A DNA stretch of 64,000 nucleotides from NORP240 sp965222175 (GTDB lineage: Bacteria > Pseudomonadota > Gammaproteobacteria > Pseudomonadales > Pseudohongiellaceae), in contig OZ244938.1 in assembly GCA_965222175.1 (NCBI GenBank), positions 4,722,710 to 4,786,709 of the forward strand. Reading direction: 5' to 3'. The first letter of the stretch is position 1. The number at the start of each line of letters is the position of its first letter. The position numbers and the translations under genes are program-made. Below the pieces are notes generated by a model. It had not been told where the DNA came from. It saw nothing but the letters and a program-made list of their open reading frames with translations, and made no database searches. Below, piece after piece: positions 17,427-25,871 of this stretch.

Positions 17427-18590
17427 ATGTATGGCTTGCGTGGCAAAAAACGACTGACCGTACCAGTATTTTTATTCCTGGCCTTGCTTGCCACGGCCGT
17501 TGAGGCCCAGACCCGGGAGCCGGTGGATGTTCATGCCCTTGGCCCTCAGGTGGGTGAGCGTGTCCCGGATTTTCGCTTGCCGGATCAGCACGGACAGCTG
17601 CAGAACCTCGAATCCATCCTGGGCCCCAATGGTGCCATGCTGCTGTTTCACCGCTCTGCCGACTGGTGACCTTACTGCAAGGCGCAGCTCGTGGAGCTGC
17701 AAAGTCAACTGGATGAGCTGACCGAGGCCGGCATCGGGGTGGTGGCCATCAGCTACGATTCCGAAGAAATTCTCAGCGCCTTTGCCGCCCGGCGTGGCAT
17801 CACCTATCCGCTGTTGTCTGACGACGACTCGTCGGTTATTACCGCCTTTGGAATTCTCAATACCGTGGTACAGGAAAGTCTTGGGGCCAACGCCGACGAT
17901 CCGGAAGTCCTGGCGGACGTCCATCGCTACGTGGCGGCGGCGGTGTTCGACTCGCCCGGGCTGCGGCGTATGATTGACGGTACGCCTTTCCCCGGCACTT
18001 TCATGGTGGATGCCGACGGTGTGGTTACCGCCCGTTATTTCGAAGAGTTCTACCGCGAGCGCGCCTCCACCTCTACCATCATGCTGGAGAGTGGCATCGG
18101 GCTGTCGCCCATCGAGGCCATTCAGGGCAGCACGGCGCAGTTGAGCTTTACCGCCTACCCCAGCACTACCCGGGTCACCAACGGCACGCGTTTTACTCTG
18201 GCCCTGGAAGTGGAGCCGGGAGAGGGTATGCATGTGTATGCGCCGGGAGCCGACGACCTGGGTTACCGGGTTATCGGGTTCAACATGGCACCCTCGGATT
18301 ACGTGCGCTATGAACAGGTGGAGTACCCCGACCCGGAGATCTATCACTTTCAGCCACTGGATGAGTACGTCTCGGTGTACCAGGAACCGTTCACCCTGAT
18401 GCAGGAGGCCGTGGTCAACGCCTCGGCCGAGATCGAGGAGGAACTGGCCGAAATGGATGCCATTACCCTGTCGGGCACGCTGGAGTACCAGGCCTGTGAC
18501 GATGCCATCTGTTACCTGCCGGTGTCGGTGCCACTTTCCTTCACCCTGGAGTTTCAGCACCTGGATTACCAGCGGTCACGCGACCAGTAA
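17427..18590 (+). CDS. Candidate selenocysteine-containing redoxin (AhpC/TSA-like) fused to a DsbD-alpha-like domain
   Basis: The gene has one in-frame TGA (17667-17669). Read through, it encodes 387 residues. A signal peptide (LTVPVFLFLALLATAVEA) is followed by a thioredoxin-fold redoxin domain: PDFRLPDQHGQL, then MLLFHRSADW-U-PYCKAQL with the TGA as residue 81 and Cys84, then VVAISYDSEE and TPFPGTFMVDADGVV. In relatives this site is the CPYC redox motif, so UGA replaces the first, attacking cysteine. Residues from about 235 form a second domain ending LEYQACDDAICYLPVSVPLSF, like the N-terminal domain of DsbD with its cysteine pair. The ATG at 17427 has GGAGGT upstream. Both halves are free of other lesions. 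A hairpin follows the TGA at a SECIS-like distance. The alternative is a Cys-to-stop pseudogene; sel genes are not in the window. Confidence 0.75.
17684..17700 (+). promoter_or_regulatory. Putative bacterial SECIS hairpin
   Basis: GCAGCTC (17684-17690), loop GTG, GAGCTGC (17694-17700) form a perfect 7-bp stem. The apex lies about 23 bases after the TGA codon, and the loop begins with G, both as expected of bacterial SECIS elements recognised by SelB. The stem also encodes common codons (Gln-Leu-Val-Glu-Leu), so chance complementarity cannot be excluded. Confidence 0.5.
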
Positions 18591-18769
18591 TCTCAGAACT
18601 CAGCCGTCGCATGGGGGCAATTTGACGGTTATGCAGAACTGATTGCCGATTTCGCCGCATTGCATTCCCGTCGCTGAAACACATGAGACCAGGTGGGCAG
18701 GAAGTTTCTGATTACCAAGCGGTGGCAGTTGGCAAAATGGATCGGGAAACCGACAGGCGGTTCAGTGCA

Positions 18770-19798
18770 ATGACAGGTCAGATCAGAACTGTAATCCATG
18801 GGCAGCAACGGCGGGGCAATGTCGCCTGTCTGCTGGCAATACTCGTCGTGATCATTGGGATTCAGGTTGCGCCGGTACATGCCCAGGACGACGCTTACCC
18901 GGAGCGTCCCCTGACAATCGTCGTGCCCTTTGGCGTCGGCGGCAGCGCCGATCGCATGACCCGGACCATGTCCAGCTTCATCGGTGATGCCCTGGGTCAG
19001 CCGGTCAACGTGATCAATCGGCCGGGCGCCGGCACGCTGATCGGGGCCAATTTCTTCCTGGCCCGACCCCATGATGGCTACACCGTGCTGGCCTCGGGAT
19101 TCTCCCCCTATCTGATCAATACCATTCTCAACGGCAGTGCCGACTACGGAATCGACGATTTCGCCTACCTCAACCTGCAGTGGTTCGATGAAGACCTGAT
19201 CGCTCTTTACCATGACGCGCCTTACCGGGACCTGGCCGGGTTGCTGGACGCTATCCGGCAGAACCCCGGGACTGTCCGTGGCGCCGTGGTCAAGGGCTCG
19301 GCGGGCCACCTGACGGCCAACCTGCTGCTGGAGGCCAACGGTATTCCCCTGGAGAATCTCAACCTGGTGGCGTATAACAGTGGCGGCCTGGCCCGGGCGG
19401 CCGTGGCCGGCGGGGTGGTGGATTTCATCATTATCAGCGCCCGTGGCTGCGAGAGTATCGCCGAGTACCTGCGGCCGCTGGCGGTGAACAACGATGTGGC
19501 CAATACCACCTGGGGAGTGCCTCCCTTGAATGACCTGCTGGAGCCGCTGGGAACCCGGGTGCCGGTGCTGCCGGGGTCAATCCGCGGATTTGCCACGTCC
19601 AGCGAATTCCGGGAACGTCACCCCCGGCGCTTCAGGCGGTTACAGGACGCTCTCTTCGAGGTAATGGAAAATCCCCAGCTGCAGGACATGCTGGACCAGG
19701 CTTCCATCGGCCGGCGCTGGATCGGCGCGGATGCCTCGACTGCGCTGATGCAGGAAAACTTCGAGCTTTACAAGGCCTATGTCCACCTGATCCGGTAG
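18770..19798 (+). CDS. Bug/TctC-type tripartite tricarboxylate transporter substrate-binding protein
   Basis: Periplasmic binding protein of about 342 residues. A signal segment (CLLAILVVIIGIQVAPVHAQ) is followed by the family hallmark YPERPLTIVVPFGVGGSADRMTRTM, then VNVINRPGAGTLIGANFFLARPHDGYTVL, NPGTVRGAVVKGSAGHLTANLLLEANGI and a C-terminal helical end. Bug proteins bind carboxylates or other small organic solutes with two water-mediated loops. No TctA/TctB membrane subunits lie nearby, which is usual for these often orphan receptors. Several in-frame Met codons exist (18683, 18737, 18770); 18770 gives the most normal distance to the signal segment. Ligand unknown. Confidence 0.85.
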   Translation: MTGQIRTVIHGQQRRGNVACLLAILVVIIGIQVAPVHAQDDAYPERPLTIVVPFGVGGSADRMTRTMSSFIGDALGQPVNVINRPGAGTLIGANFFLARPHDGYTVLASGFSPYLINTILNGSADYGIDDFAYLNLQWFDEDLIALYHDAPYRDLAGLLDAIRQNPGTVRGAVVKGSAGHLTANLLLEANGIPLENLNLVAYNSGGLARAAVAGGVVDFIIISARGCESIAEYLRPLAVNNDVANTTWGVPPLNDLLEPLGTRVPVLPGSIRGFATSSEFRERHPRRFRRLQDALFEVMENPQLQDMLDQASIGRRWIGADASTALMQENFELYKAYVHLIR

Positions 19799-19808
19799 CC
19801 TGGCGCCC

Positions 19809-19827
19809 AGCCTGTCAATGACAGGCT
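19809..19827. terminator. Possible hairpin between convergent genes
   Basis: AGCCTGTC, loop AAT, GACAGGCT form a perfect 8-bp stem between the Bug gene and the convergent gene ending at 19826. There is no T-run, so a terminator role is only suggested by position. Confidence 0.3.
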
Positions 19828-20263
19828 ATTGACCGGAAACCCGGATGCCGAACTGATCGATCTGGATCAGGGCATTCTCCAGCCCGGTAAGGTCGTGGAC
19901 CGGGATATCCTGGCCTTCATGGTAGCCCACGGCAAAAATGTTAACCGCATCCCGGGACCGTTCCGGCAGAATGACAAAGGCCGAATCGAAGCCCTGTGGA
20001 ATGGACGTGGTAACAACCTCCAGTCCGGCCACGTCGTTCTGCAGCAGATCGTACTTGCGGGCGTACCATTCACCCTTGGTGGCGGGCAACTGCTCCGCGA
20101 TGGCCTGGTCATAGACGAACACCACGTCTACCTCGGTAATCAGGATGGCATTGAATTCCAGCAGCGACTGAATGCGCACGGCGTCGAGGTTGTTTTCCGC
20201 CTGGGCAGTAGCAGCAGCGCAAAACAGGGGAAGGCACAGCAATGCAGCAGCGAATCTGGACAT
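19826..20263 (-). CDS. Small periplasmic protein of unknown function
   Basis: About 145 residues: MSRFAAALLCLPLFCAAATAQA signal peptide, then a mature part beginning ENNLDAVRIQSLLEFNAILITEVDVVFVYDQAIAEQLP. The mature part contains alternating beta/alpha pattern and ends FGIRVSGQ. No family recognised. A Met at 20272 is an alternative start and ribosome sites are weak for all. It follows ccoP on the same strand after about 140 bases, so it may be the last gene of the oxidase transcript, but it resembles no Cco assembly factor. Confidence 0.6.
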   Translation of the reverse strand: MSRFAAALLCLPLFCAAATAQAENNLDAVRIQSLLEFNAILITEVDVVFVYDQAIAEQLPATKGEWYARKYDLLQNDVAGLEVVTTSIPQGFDSAFVILPERSRDAVNIFAVGYHEGQDIPVHDLTGLENALIQIDQFGIRVSGQ

Positions 20264-20414
20264 AGGTTCCATAGGCTTTAGTTCGCAGGTCATCATGGAT
20301 TTACCGCAACTTGTCATGCCGTTCTGCAAGTTGCACCCTGACTGTACCACCGATTTTAACAGCAGTGACGGACCGCGTGAATGCCGTGCCGAAGACCGGT
20401 CCGTCCGGATGGAC

Positions 20415-21302
20415 TCAGCGCGCCAGGTAGGCAACCAGCAACCTGATCTGGGCGTCATCCAGGCGCTGGGCGAAAGCCGGCATGACGCCCTGGCGGCCGT
20501 TGTTGAGTGTGGCGGTGATGGCCTCCAGGGAACCGCCGTACAGCCAGTTTTCGTCGGTCAGGTCCGGTGCCCCCAGCATGGGATTGCCGGTAGCGTCCGG
20601 CCCATGACAGGCCACGCAGAACGAATTGTACTGGGTAGCCCCGGGGTGGTCGTCACCGGCCCCGTCGGTGGACAGCGCATACACATAGCTGGCCACCTGT
20701 CCGACACCCTCGTCGCCGAGGGAGGCCTGCCAGGGCGGCATGATGGCGTTGCGGCCGCCGCGAATGGACTGTTCGATCTGTTCCGGAGAGCCTCCCCACT
20801 GCCAGTCGATGTCCATCAGGTTGGGGAACAGGGAAGCCTGGCCGCGGCCGTCGTTGCCATGACAGGCGGCGCAATTGCGGGTAAACAGCTGCTCCGCCGT
20901 TGCCATCAGCGCGGTATCGTTCTGCAGTTCCGACAGGCTCGCCGCTTCGATAGCGGCATGCTGTGCCTGGTACCGCTGTCGGTAGTCTGCCATGCTGTCA
21001 GCCAGACGGCCGCCGTGGGACCAGTTGAGGACACCGCGGTAGGCGCCGATACCGGGAAACAGCATCAGGTAGATAACGGAAAAAATCAGCGCAGCGAACA
21101 GCATCCAGAACCACCACAGGGGTGGCGCGTGGTTACCTTCTTTCAGGTTCTCGTCCCAGGTGGGCTCCACTTCTTCCTGCTCCAGTTCAGACCGGTTTCG
21201 CGGGAAATAAATGGAGACTACCATCCAAGAGAGGCCCAGCAGGGACACCACGGTGATGACGGCTATCCAGCCGCTCCAGAATGCATTGGGCAGATCAGCC
21301 AT
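20415..21302 (-). CDS. ccoP: cbb3-type cytochrome c oxidase subunit III (dihaem)
   Basis: Protein of 295 residues. An N-terminal helix (SGWIAVITVVSLLGLSWMVV) and a second (WWFWMLFAALIFSVIYLMLFPGIG) anchor two periplasmic cytochrome c domains. The first haem site is CAACHG, the second CVACHG, with later Met ligands in IMPPW and VMPAFA. CcoP passes electrons from cytochrome c to CcoO/CcoN in the high-affinity oxidase. Its ATG overlaps the end of ccoQ. The C-terminus LLVAYLAR matches the family. It is the last structural cco gene; ccoG, ccoH, ccoI and ccoS are not found downstream. Confidence 0.96.
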   Translation of the reverse strand: MADLPNAFWSGWIAVITVVSLLGLSWMVVSIYFPRNRSELEQEEVEPTWDENLKEGNHAPPLWWFWMLFAALIFSVIYLMLFPGIGAYRGVLNWSHGGRLADSMADYRQRYQAQHAAIEAASLSELQNDTALMATAEQLFTRNCAACHGNDGRGQASLFPNLMDIDWQWGGSPEQIEQSIRGGRNAIMPPWQASLGDEGVGQVASYVYALSTDGAGDDHPGATQYNSFCVACHGPDATGNPMLGAPDLTDENWLYGGSLEAITATLNNGRQGVMPAFAQRLDDAQIRLLVAYLAR

Positions 21303-21450
21303 GACTCAAATCGTCCTCCGGTTCGTCCTGCAGGGGAATCGAGGCGGTATAGTCGATACGCTCGTCGGATTCATAGACTGACATCCACACCACCAGCGCA
21401 ATCATGAAAAACATGACCAGCATATCCCCGATAAAAATAAAGGCAGTCAC
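21295..21450 (-). CDS. ccoQ: cbb3 oxidase small subunit
   Basis: A 51-residue protein too short for routine frame listing. It starts with GTG at 21450, overlapping the TGA of ccoO, with GGAGG nine bases upstream. It reads VTAFIFIGDMLVMFFMIALVVWMSVYESDE..., a single membrane helix and an acidic tail ending DEPEDDLSHG; its stop overlaps the ccoP start. Position and layout match CcoQ/FixQ, which stabilises the assembled oxidase. The sequence itself is poorly conserved in the family, so identification depends on the operon position. Confidence 0.85.
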   Translation of the reverse strand: MTAFIFIGDMLVMFFMIALVVWMSVYESDERIDYTASIPLQDEPEDDLSHG

Positions 21451-22091
21451 GGGCTGTTTCCTCCTTCACCGGCAGCGGATTCGTCGAAGCCGGTGCCCAG
21501 CATTTGCAGATAGGTGATCAGCGTATCCAGTTCGGTCAGTCCTTCCAGTTCTGCCGGCGCGTTGTCGATGTCCTCGTCCGAATACGGATGGCCCAGGGTT
21601 CGCAGCCCTCTCAGCTTCGCCTGGATATCGTCGGTGCGCACCGGTCGTTCCGCCAGCCAGGGGTAGGCCGGCATGATAGACGCGGGGATAACGCTGCGCG
21701 GGTCGATCAGGTGGACCCGGTGCCAGTCGTCGGAATACTTGCCGCCGATGCGGTGCAGATCAGGACCGGTTCGCTTGGAACCCCACATGAACGGGCGGTC
21801 GTAGACGAACTCGCCGGCGCGGGAATAGGGTCCGTAACGCTCCACTTCCGCCACCAGCGAGCGGATCTGCTGCGAGTGACAGGTGGCACAGCCCTCCCGC
21901 ATGTAGATATCCCGGCCGGTGAGCTCCACCGCCGAGTACGGCCTGGTATCGCCCTCCGGCGTGCGCAGGGATTCCTGGTAGATGCTGGGCAGTACCTGCA
22001 CCAGGCCGCCGATCGCAGAGACCAGCAGGATACCGAAAATCAGCAGCGCGCTGTTTTCCTCGAGCTTCTTGTGCAGCGACAGGGCCTTCAT
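21447..22091 (-). CDS. ccoO: cbb3-type cytochrome c oxidase subunit II (monohaem)
   Basis: Protein of 214 residues with an N-terminal anchor (SALLIFGILLVSAIGGLVQVLPSI) and one haem c site CATCHSQQIRSL. Further family blocks are ERYGPYSRAGEFVYDRPFMWGSKRTGPDLHRIGGKYSDDWH and IMPAYPWL with the Met haem ligand. It relays electrons between CcoP and the catalytic subunit. The start overlaps the ccoN stop (ATGA-type coupling), and its own stop overlaps the ccoQ GTG, so translation of the whole operon is coupled. Confidence 0.97.
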   Translation of the reverse strand: MKALSLHKKLEENSALLIFGILLVSAIGGLVQVLPSIYQESLRTPEGDTRPYSAVELTGRDIYMREGCATCHSQQIRSLVAEVERYGPYSRAGEFVYDRPFMWGSKRTGPDLHRIGGKYSDDWHRVHLIDPRSVIPASIMPAYPWLAERPVRTDDIQAKLRGLRTLGHPYSDEDIDNAPAELEGLTELDTLITYLQMLGTGFDESAAGEGGNSP

Positions 22092-23536
22092 GTGACAACT
22101 CCGTAGGCGGGATCAACAATCGGCGGCTCCACCCGTAACGTGGTACGGCTCCTGGTGGTCATGTAGAAGTTGTAGGCCATCAGCAGCGTACCGCCAAGGA
22201 ATATCAGTCCCGCCACCAGGCGCAGACCGTAATAAGGTGCCATGCTGGCCATGATGTCGCGAAAGCCGAAGGCCAGTTCACCGGTATCGTCGAGACTGAG
22301 CCACAGCAATCCCTGGGAAACGCCGGCTGCCCACATGGAAATGATGTAGAGCATGGTGCCGGCCAGCGCCAGCCAGAAATGCACGTTGGCCAGCCTGGTG
22401 CTGTAGAGTTCTGTACCGACCAGTCTCGGCATGAGGTAGTAGAATGTGCCGTAGGTAATCATGGCGTTCCAGCCCAGGGCGCCGGAGTGAACATGTCCGA
22501 TGGTCCAGTCGGTGAAATGGCTGACCACATTGACGCTGCGGATCGACATCATGGGGCCTTCGAATGTCGCCAGTCCATAGAAGGCCAGGGACAGGACGAT
22601 GAACTTCAGTGCCGGGTCGGTTTTCAGCTTTTCCCAGGCGGTGCTTACCGTCATGACACCATTGATCAGCGTGGCCCAGGACGGCGCCAGCAGGATCAGG
22701 CTCATGACCACGCCAAGTGACTGTACCCATTCGGGAATAGCGTTGTAATGCAGGTGGTGCGGGCCGGCCCAGATATAGCTGTAGGTAAATGCCCAGAAAG
22801 AGATGACGGAAAGCTTGTAACTCCAGATGGGGCGCCCGGCGTGCTTGGGCAGAAAATAGTAGAGCATCCCCAGGAAGCCGCCGGTGAGCAGGAAGCCGAC
22901 GGCGTTATGTCCATACCACCACTGCACAATCGCGTCCTGGGCGCCGGCATAAAGGGAGTAGGACTTGGTCAGGGAAACCGGCAGCGCCAGGCTGTTGACG
23001 ATATGCAGCATGGCGATGACGATGATCAGGGCGCCGTAAAACCAGTTGGAGATGTAAATGGGCCTGATCCTGCGCCGGGCGATGGTGCCGAAGAAGATAA
23101 TGGCGAAGCTGACCCACAGCACCGCGATGGCGATATCGAAGGGCCACTCCAGCTCGGCGTACTCCTTGGTGGTATTCCAGCCGATCAGCAGTGACAGGCC
23201 CCCCAGCAGGACCAGCAGCTGCCAGGCATAACAGACAAACCAGGCCAGTCGGGGTGCGAACAGGGGCACGTGGGAAGTGCGCTGCACGCTGTAGAAGGCC
23301 GTGGCCATCAGCGCGGAGACACCGAAACCGAAGATGATGCCGTTGGTGTGCAGCGGGCGCAGCCGGCCGAAGGACAGCCAGGGCTGACCGAAGTCGATGG
23401 TGGGCCAGAGCAGTTCGGCAGCCACGTACACGCCGGCGGCCATGGCAACAATTGCCCAGGCCACGGAGAACTGGACCAGGCGCTTGACCACCTCGTCGTG
23501 ATAATACTGCTGCTGCGTCGTCATTTCGTTACTCAC
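22088..23536 (-). CDS. ccoN: cbb3-type cytochrome c oxidase catalytic subunit I
   Basis: Protein of 482 residues with about 12 membrane helices. Blocks include RPLHTNGIIFGFGVSALMATAFY (His of the low-spin haem), VQWWYGHNAVGFLLTGGFLGMLYYF (Cu-B/active-site His and Tyr region), WAGPHHLHYNAIPEW (two Cu-B His) and NVVSHFTDWTIGHVHSGALGWN (haem b3 and b His). This is the oxygen-reducing core of the high-affinity C-type oxidase used at low oxygen. The frame opens with GTG 23536; ATG 23524 is an alternative. It lies 73 bases after the Yip1-like gene, and the FNR-like box further upstream suggests low-oxygen induction. Confidence 0.97.
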   Translation of the reverse strand: MSNEMTTQQQYYHDEVVKRLVQFSVAWAIVAMAAGVYVAAELLWPTIDFGQPWLSFGRLRPLHTNGIIFGFGVSALMATAFYSVQRTSHVPLFAPRLAWFVCYAWQLLVLLGGLSLLIGWNTTKEYAELEWPFDIAIAVLWVSFAIIFFGTIARRRIRPIYISNWFYGALIIVIAMLHIVNSLALPVSLTKSYSLYAGAQDAIVQWWYGHNAVGFLLTGGFLGMLYYFLPKHAGRPIWSYKLSVISFWAFTYSYIWAGPHHLHYNAIPEWVQSLGVVMSLILLAPSWATLINGVMTVSTAWEKLKTDPALKFIVLSLAFYGLATFEGPMMSIRSVNVVSHFTDWTIGHVHSGALGWNAMITYGTFYYLMPRLVGTELYSTRLANVHFWLALAGTMLYIISMWAAGVSQGLLWLSLDDTGELAFGFRDIMASMAPYYGLRLVAGLIFLGGTLLMAYNFYMTTRSRTTLRVEPPIVDPAYGVVT

Positions 23537-23609
23537 TCTGATACCGTTCAGCGGATTGCCGGATACGTTTTATTGACCGATGATTGTGCTGCTGGCCAGG
23601 CAGGAGTCT

Positions 23610-24224
23610 CTACACGCCCAGGGCCGGTCCCAGGCCGGCGGTCCACAGGCCCATGGTCAGTCCCAGCAGGCTGACCGCAGCCACCAGCAGCCAGCCCACC
23701 AGCGAGGAGGCCATGAGCATGCCGCGTTCCGGCGGAGTCTCCAGGGCGATGGGGATGCCGGAATACAGCAGGTACATGCTCCAGAGCATGGTGGGAATCA
23801 TCACCAGCACATTGAAAAACACGTTGGGAAACAGGTGAGCCACACTGGCGATGGCCAGGGGCTGACCGACAATGGTTATCAACGCCGCGTGGCGGCCGAA
23901 ACTGCTGCTGGCGCCGTAAGTCGCAGCCATCCAGCGGCTGATGACCGCAGTCGTATAAAAACCGAACAGCAGGGTCAGGAAATAGGCGATGCTGATCAGG
24001 GTCAGGGTCGAGGTTGCCAGCATCAGGGGTTCGGCGGCGCCCAGGCGCCAGCCGAAATTGTAAGCCCCGATCCAGGAAAAAACCGGCGGCAGAAGCAATA
24101 GCCAGACAGAATAACCACTGAATACTTTCCAGGCCGACGGATCGGATTCCGCCAGCGCCTCGAAGGTTACCTTCGGCTCGTAAAGCGTCCTGAAGAACAG
24201 GTATCTGGAGATTGTTCGGTCCAT
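23610..24224 (-). CDS. Yip1-domain integral membrane protein
   Basis: About 204 residues. After MDRTISRYLFFRTLYEPKVTFEALAESDPSAWKVFSGY come five hydrophobic helices: VWLLLLPPVFSWIGAYNFG, MLATSTLTLISIAYFLTLLFGFY, LITIVGQPLAIASVAHLFPNVFF, LVMIPTMLWSMYLLYSGIPI and LVGWLLVAAVSLLGLTMGL. The arrangement and the L-L-Y-x-G-I-P motif fit bacterial Yip1/YIPF-like domain proteins. The frame is open to 24371 but ATG 24224 gives a sensible N-terminus. It is immediately upstream of ccoN on the same strand, so it may be cotranscribed with, and perhaps aid, the oxidase. Such a partner is seen beside cbb3 genes in some gammaproteobacteria, but its role is not established. Confidence 0.75.
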   Translation of the reverse strand: MDRTISRYLFFRTLYEPKVTFEALAESDPSAWKVFSGYSVWLLLLPPVFSWIGAYNFGWRLGAAEPLMLATSTLTLISIAYFLTLLFGFYTTAVISRWMAATYGASSSFGRHAALITIVGQPLAIASVAHLFPNVFFNVLVMIPTMLWSMYLLYSGIPIALETPPERGMLMASSLVGWLLVAAVSLLGLTMGLWTAGLGPALGV

Positions 24225-24357
24225 CGGTCCCTGACACTCCTGATTGAGGAAAGTGGATGTTGCCTGCGTTAAAAACTGTTCAGCGCAATCTGCTCGCCGG
24301 CTCAGACCCATCGGGCCGGATCGCAGCGCGATTATAGTGAGCAATGCGAACCGGTTA

Positions 24358-24371
24358 TTGATCAAGCTCAA
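24358..24371 (-). promoter_or_regulatory. FNR/ANR-like box upstream of the Yip1-ccoNOQP operon
   Basis: Read on the minus strand the site is TTGAG-CTTG-ATCAA, one mismatch from the FNR consensus TTGAT-N4-ATCAA. It lies 134 bases before the first gene of the oxidase operon, a distance compatible with activation near -41.5 of an upstream start site. FNR-type control of ccoNOQP is well established in other proteobacteria. Confidence 0.5.
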
Positions 24372-24551
24372 TCAAAGGGGCCAAGGTCCTGCGAATTGAT
24401 CAGCATTTACTGGTAGTCGCCTGACCGGTTATCGCCGGTTAGCCGACCTGGCGGCAAAGCCGGGACCGGGATGCCATCATCGGCTTTGGCCCTGCGCCGG
24501 TAATGCATCCCGACTGCGCCTCGACCCGTTCGGTTCTGCCATGGGGCTGCC

Positions 24552-25844
24552 CTAGCCGCCGGTGACAGATTCCAGGCTTTCCGGCGCCACCATCCATTCG
24601 CGACCCTTGAGCATGCCGTGCCAGTAAACGTCCGGCAGAACTCTCGCTTTCAGCCACCAGGCTTGCCGGGTCGGCCTGGTGCCCTCCAGCGCCCACTGGG
24701 GAAACGTGGGCAGCAGCTTGCCGCCGTAACCGAATTCCGCCAGCACGATTTTGCCCCGTTCAACGGTGAGTGGACACGAGCCATAACCGTCGTAGCCACG
24801 GTCCGGTGTGCGGCTGGACCTGGCCTCGATAATATTCTGGGCCACCACGGGGACCTGTTTTCTGACTGCCGCCATGGTCTTGGCGTTGGGCGTGTTCATG
24901 ACATCGCCCAGGCCCCAGATGTTGTCGAAGCGTTTATGGCGCAGGGTGTGCTGGTCCACGTCCAGCCAGCCGGCATCGTCGGCCAGTTCGCTGGTACTGA
25001 CGAAATCCGGTGCGCACTGCGGTGGACACACATGGATCATGTCGAATTCCGTTTCGACGGTCTGCTCTTCGCCGTCGGCCCCGGCCTGTTTGAACCAGGC
25101 CCGCCGGGCGTGACCGTCGATCCTGACCAGGTTGTGGTTGTAGTGCACGTTGGCGTTGTACTTGTCCACGTAGGCCTGCAGCGCCGGTACATAGGCCGGT
25201 ACGCCGAACAGCACGCCACCGGCATTATAGAAGTCCACCTGGATATCCTTCAGCACACCGCTTTTCAGCCACTGGTCCGCCGACAGGTACATGGCCTTCT
25301 GCGGGGCGCCGGCACACTTGATGGGCATCGGTGGCTGGGTGAATACCGCTTTCCCGCTACGCAGTCCCCTGACCAGTTCCCAGGTATAGGGTGCCAGGTC
25401 GTAGCGGTAGTTAGACGTGACGCCATTACTGCCCAGGAACTCTGCCAGCCCTTCCACCGCATCCCAGTTAAGCTTGAGACCGGGACAGACAATCAGCTGA
25501 GCGTAGCCAAGCCGTTTACCATTGTCCAACTCCACCTGGTTGGCCTGGGGTGTAAAGGAAACTACCGACTGTTTGATCCAGGTTGCCCTGCCGGGGATGA
25601 GGTCGCTGGTATCCCGCCGGGTTTCATGCGCCTTGAATACACCACCACCCACCATGGTCCAGCCTGGCTGGTAATAATGGTCGGTAGCCGGGTCGACAAG
25701 CGCAATGCGCAGCTTCCTGTCCCGCTTCAACAGGCTGCTGGTGACGGAAATACCGCCGGACCCGGCACCGACTACCACGATATCGTAGGTGTCGTCGGCC
25801 ACCGGGTTGTTGCCCTTGCTGTCTGTGGTCATCGTGTCTTGCAT
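24552..25844 (-). CDS. sqr: Sulfide:quinone oxidoreductase (type II, SQRDL-like)
   Basis: Flavoprotein of 430 residues. The FAD-binding Rossmann motif is DIVVVGAGSGGISV at 21-34. Redox cysteines are Cys177 in PIKCAGAPQKAMYL and Cys357 in GYGSCPLTV, matching the catalytic pair of human SQRDL; VCPPQC (273, 277) is a further pair. The C-terminal part LPTFPQWALEGTRPTRQAWWLKARVLPDVYWHGMLKG is the membrane-associating region of type II SQRs. It oxidises H2S to a persulfide and reduces ubiquinone. It starts with ATG 25844 preceded by GGAG and sits 27 bases after the DUF442 gene and downstream of the persulfide dioxygenase gene, forming a sulfide-oxidation operon. Confidence 0.93.
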   Translation of the reverse strand: MQDTMTTDSKGNNPVADDTYDIVVVGAGSGGISVTSSLLKRDRKLRIALVDPATDHYYQPGWTMVGGGVFKAHETRRDTSDLIPGRATWIKQSVVSFTPQANQVELDNGKRLGYAQLIVCPGLKLNWDAVEGLAEFLGSNGVTSNYRYDLAPYTWELVRGLRSGKAVFTQPPMPIKCAGAPQKAMYLSADQWLKSGVLKDIQVDFYNAGGVLFGVPAYVPALQAYVDKYNANVHYNHNLVRIDGHARRAWFKQAGADGEEQTVETEFDMIHVCPPQCAPDFVSTSELADDAGWLDVDQHTLRHKRFDNIWGLGDVMNTPNAKTMAAVRKQVPVVAQNIIEARSSRTPDRGYDGYGSCPLTVERGKIVLAEFGYGGKLLPTFPQWALEGTRPTRQAWWLKARVLPDVYWHGMLKGREWMVAPESLESVTGG

Positions 25845-25871
25845 GATTGGCTCCTCTCTCCTGTCCTGTCG

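Noticed and set aside
17472..18560. Minus-strand 362-residue frame opposite the redoxin gene
   Set aside because: Histidine/glycine/arginine-rich composition typical of antisense to a GC-rich gene; no family, no ribosome site.
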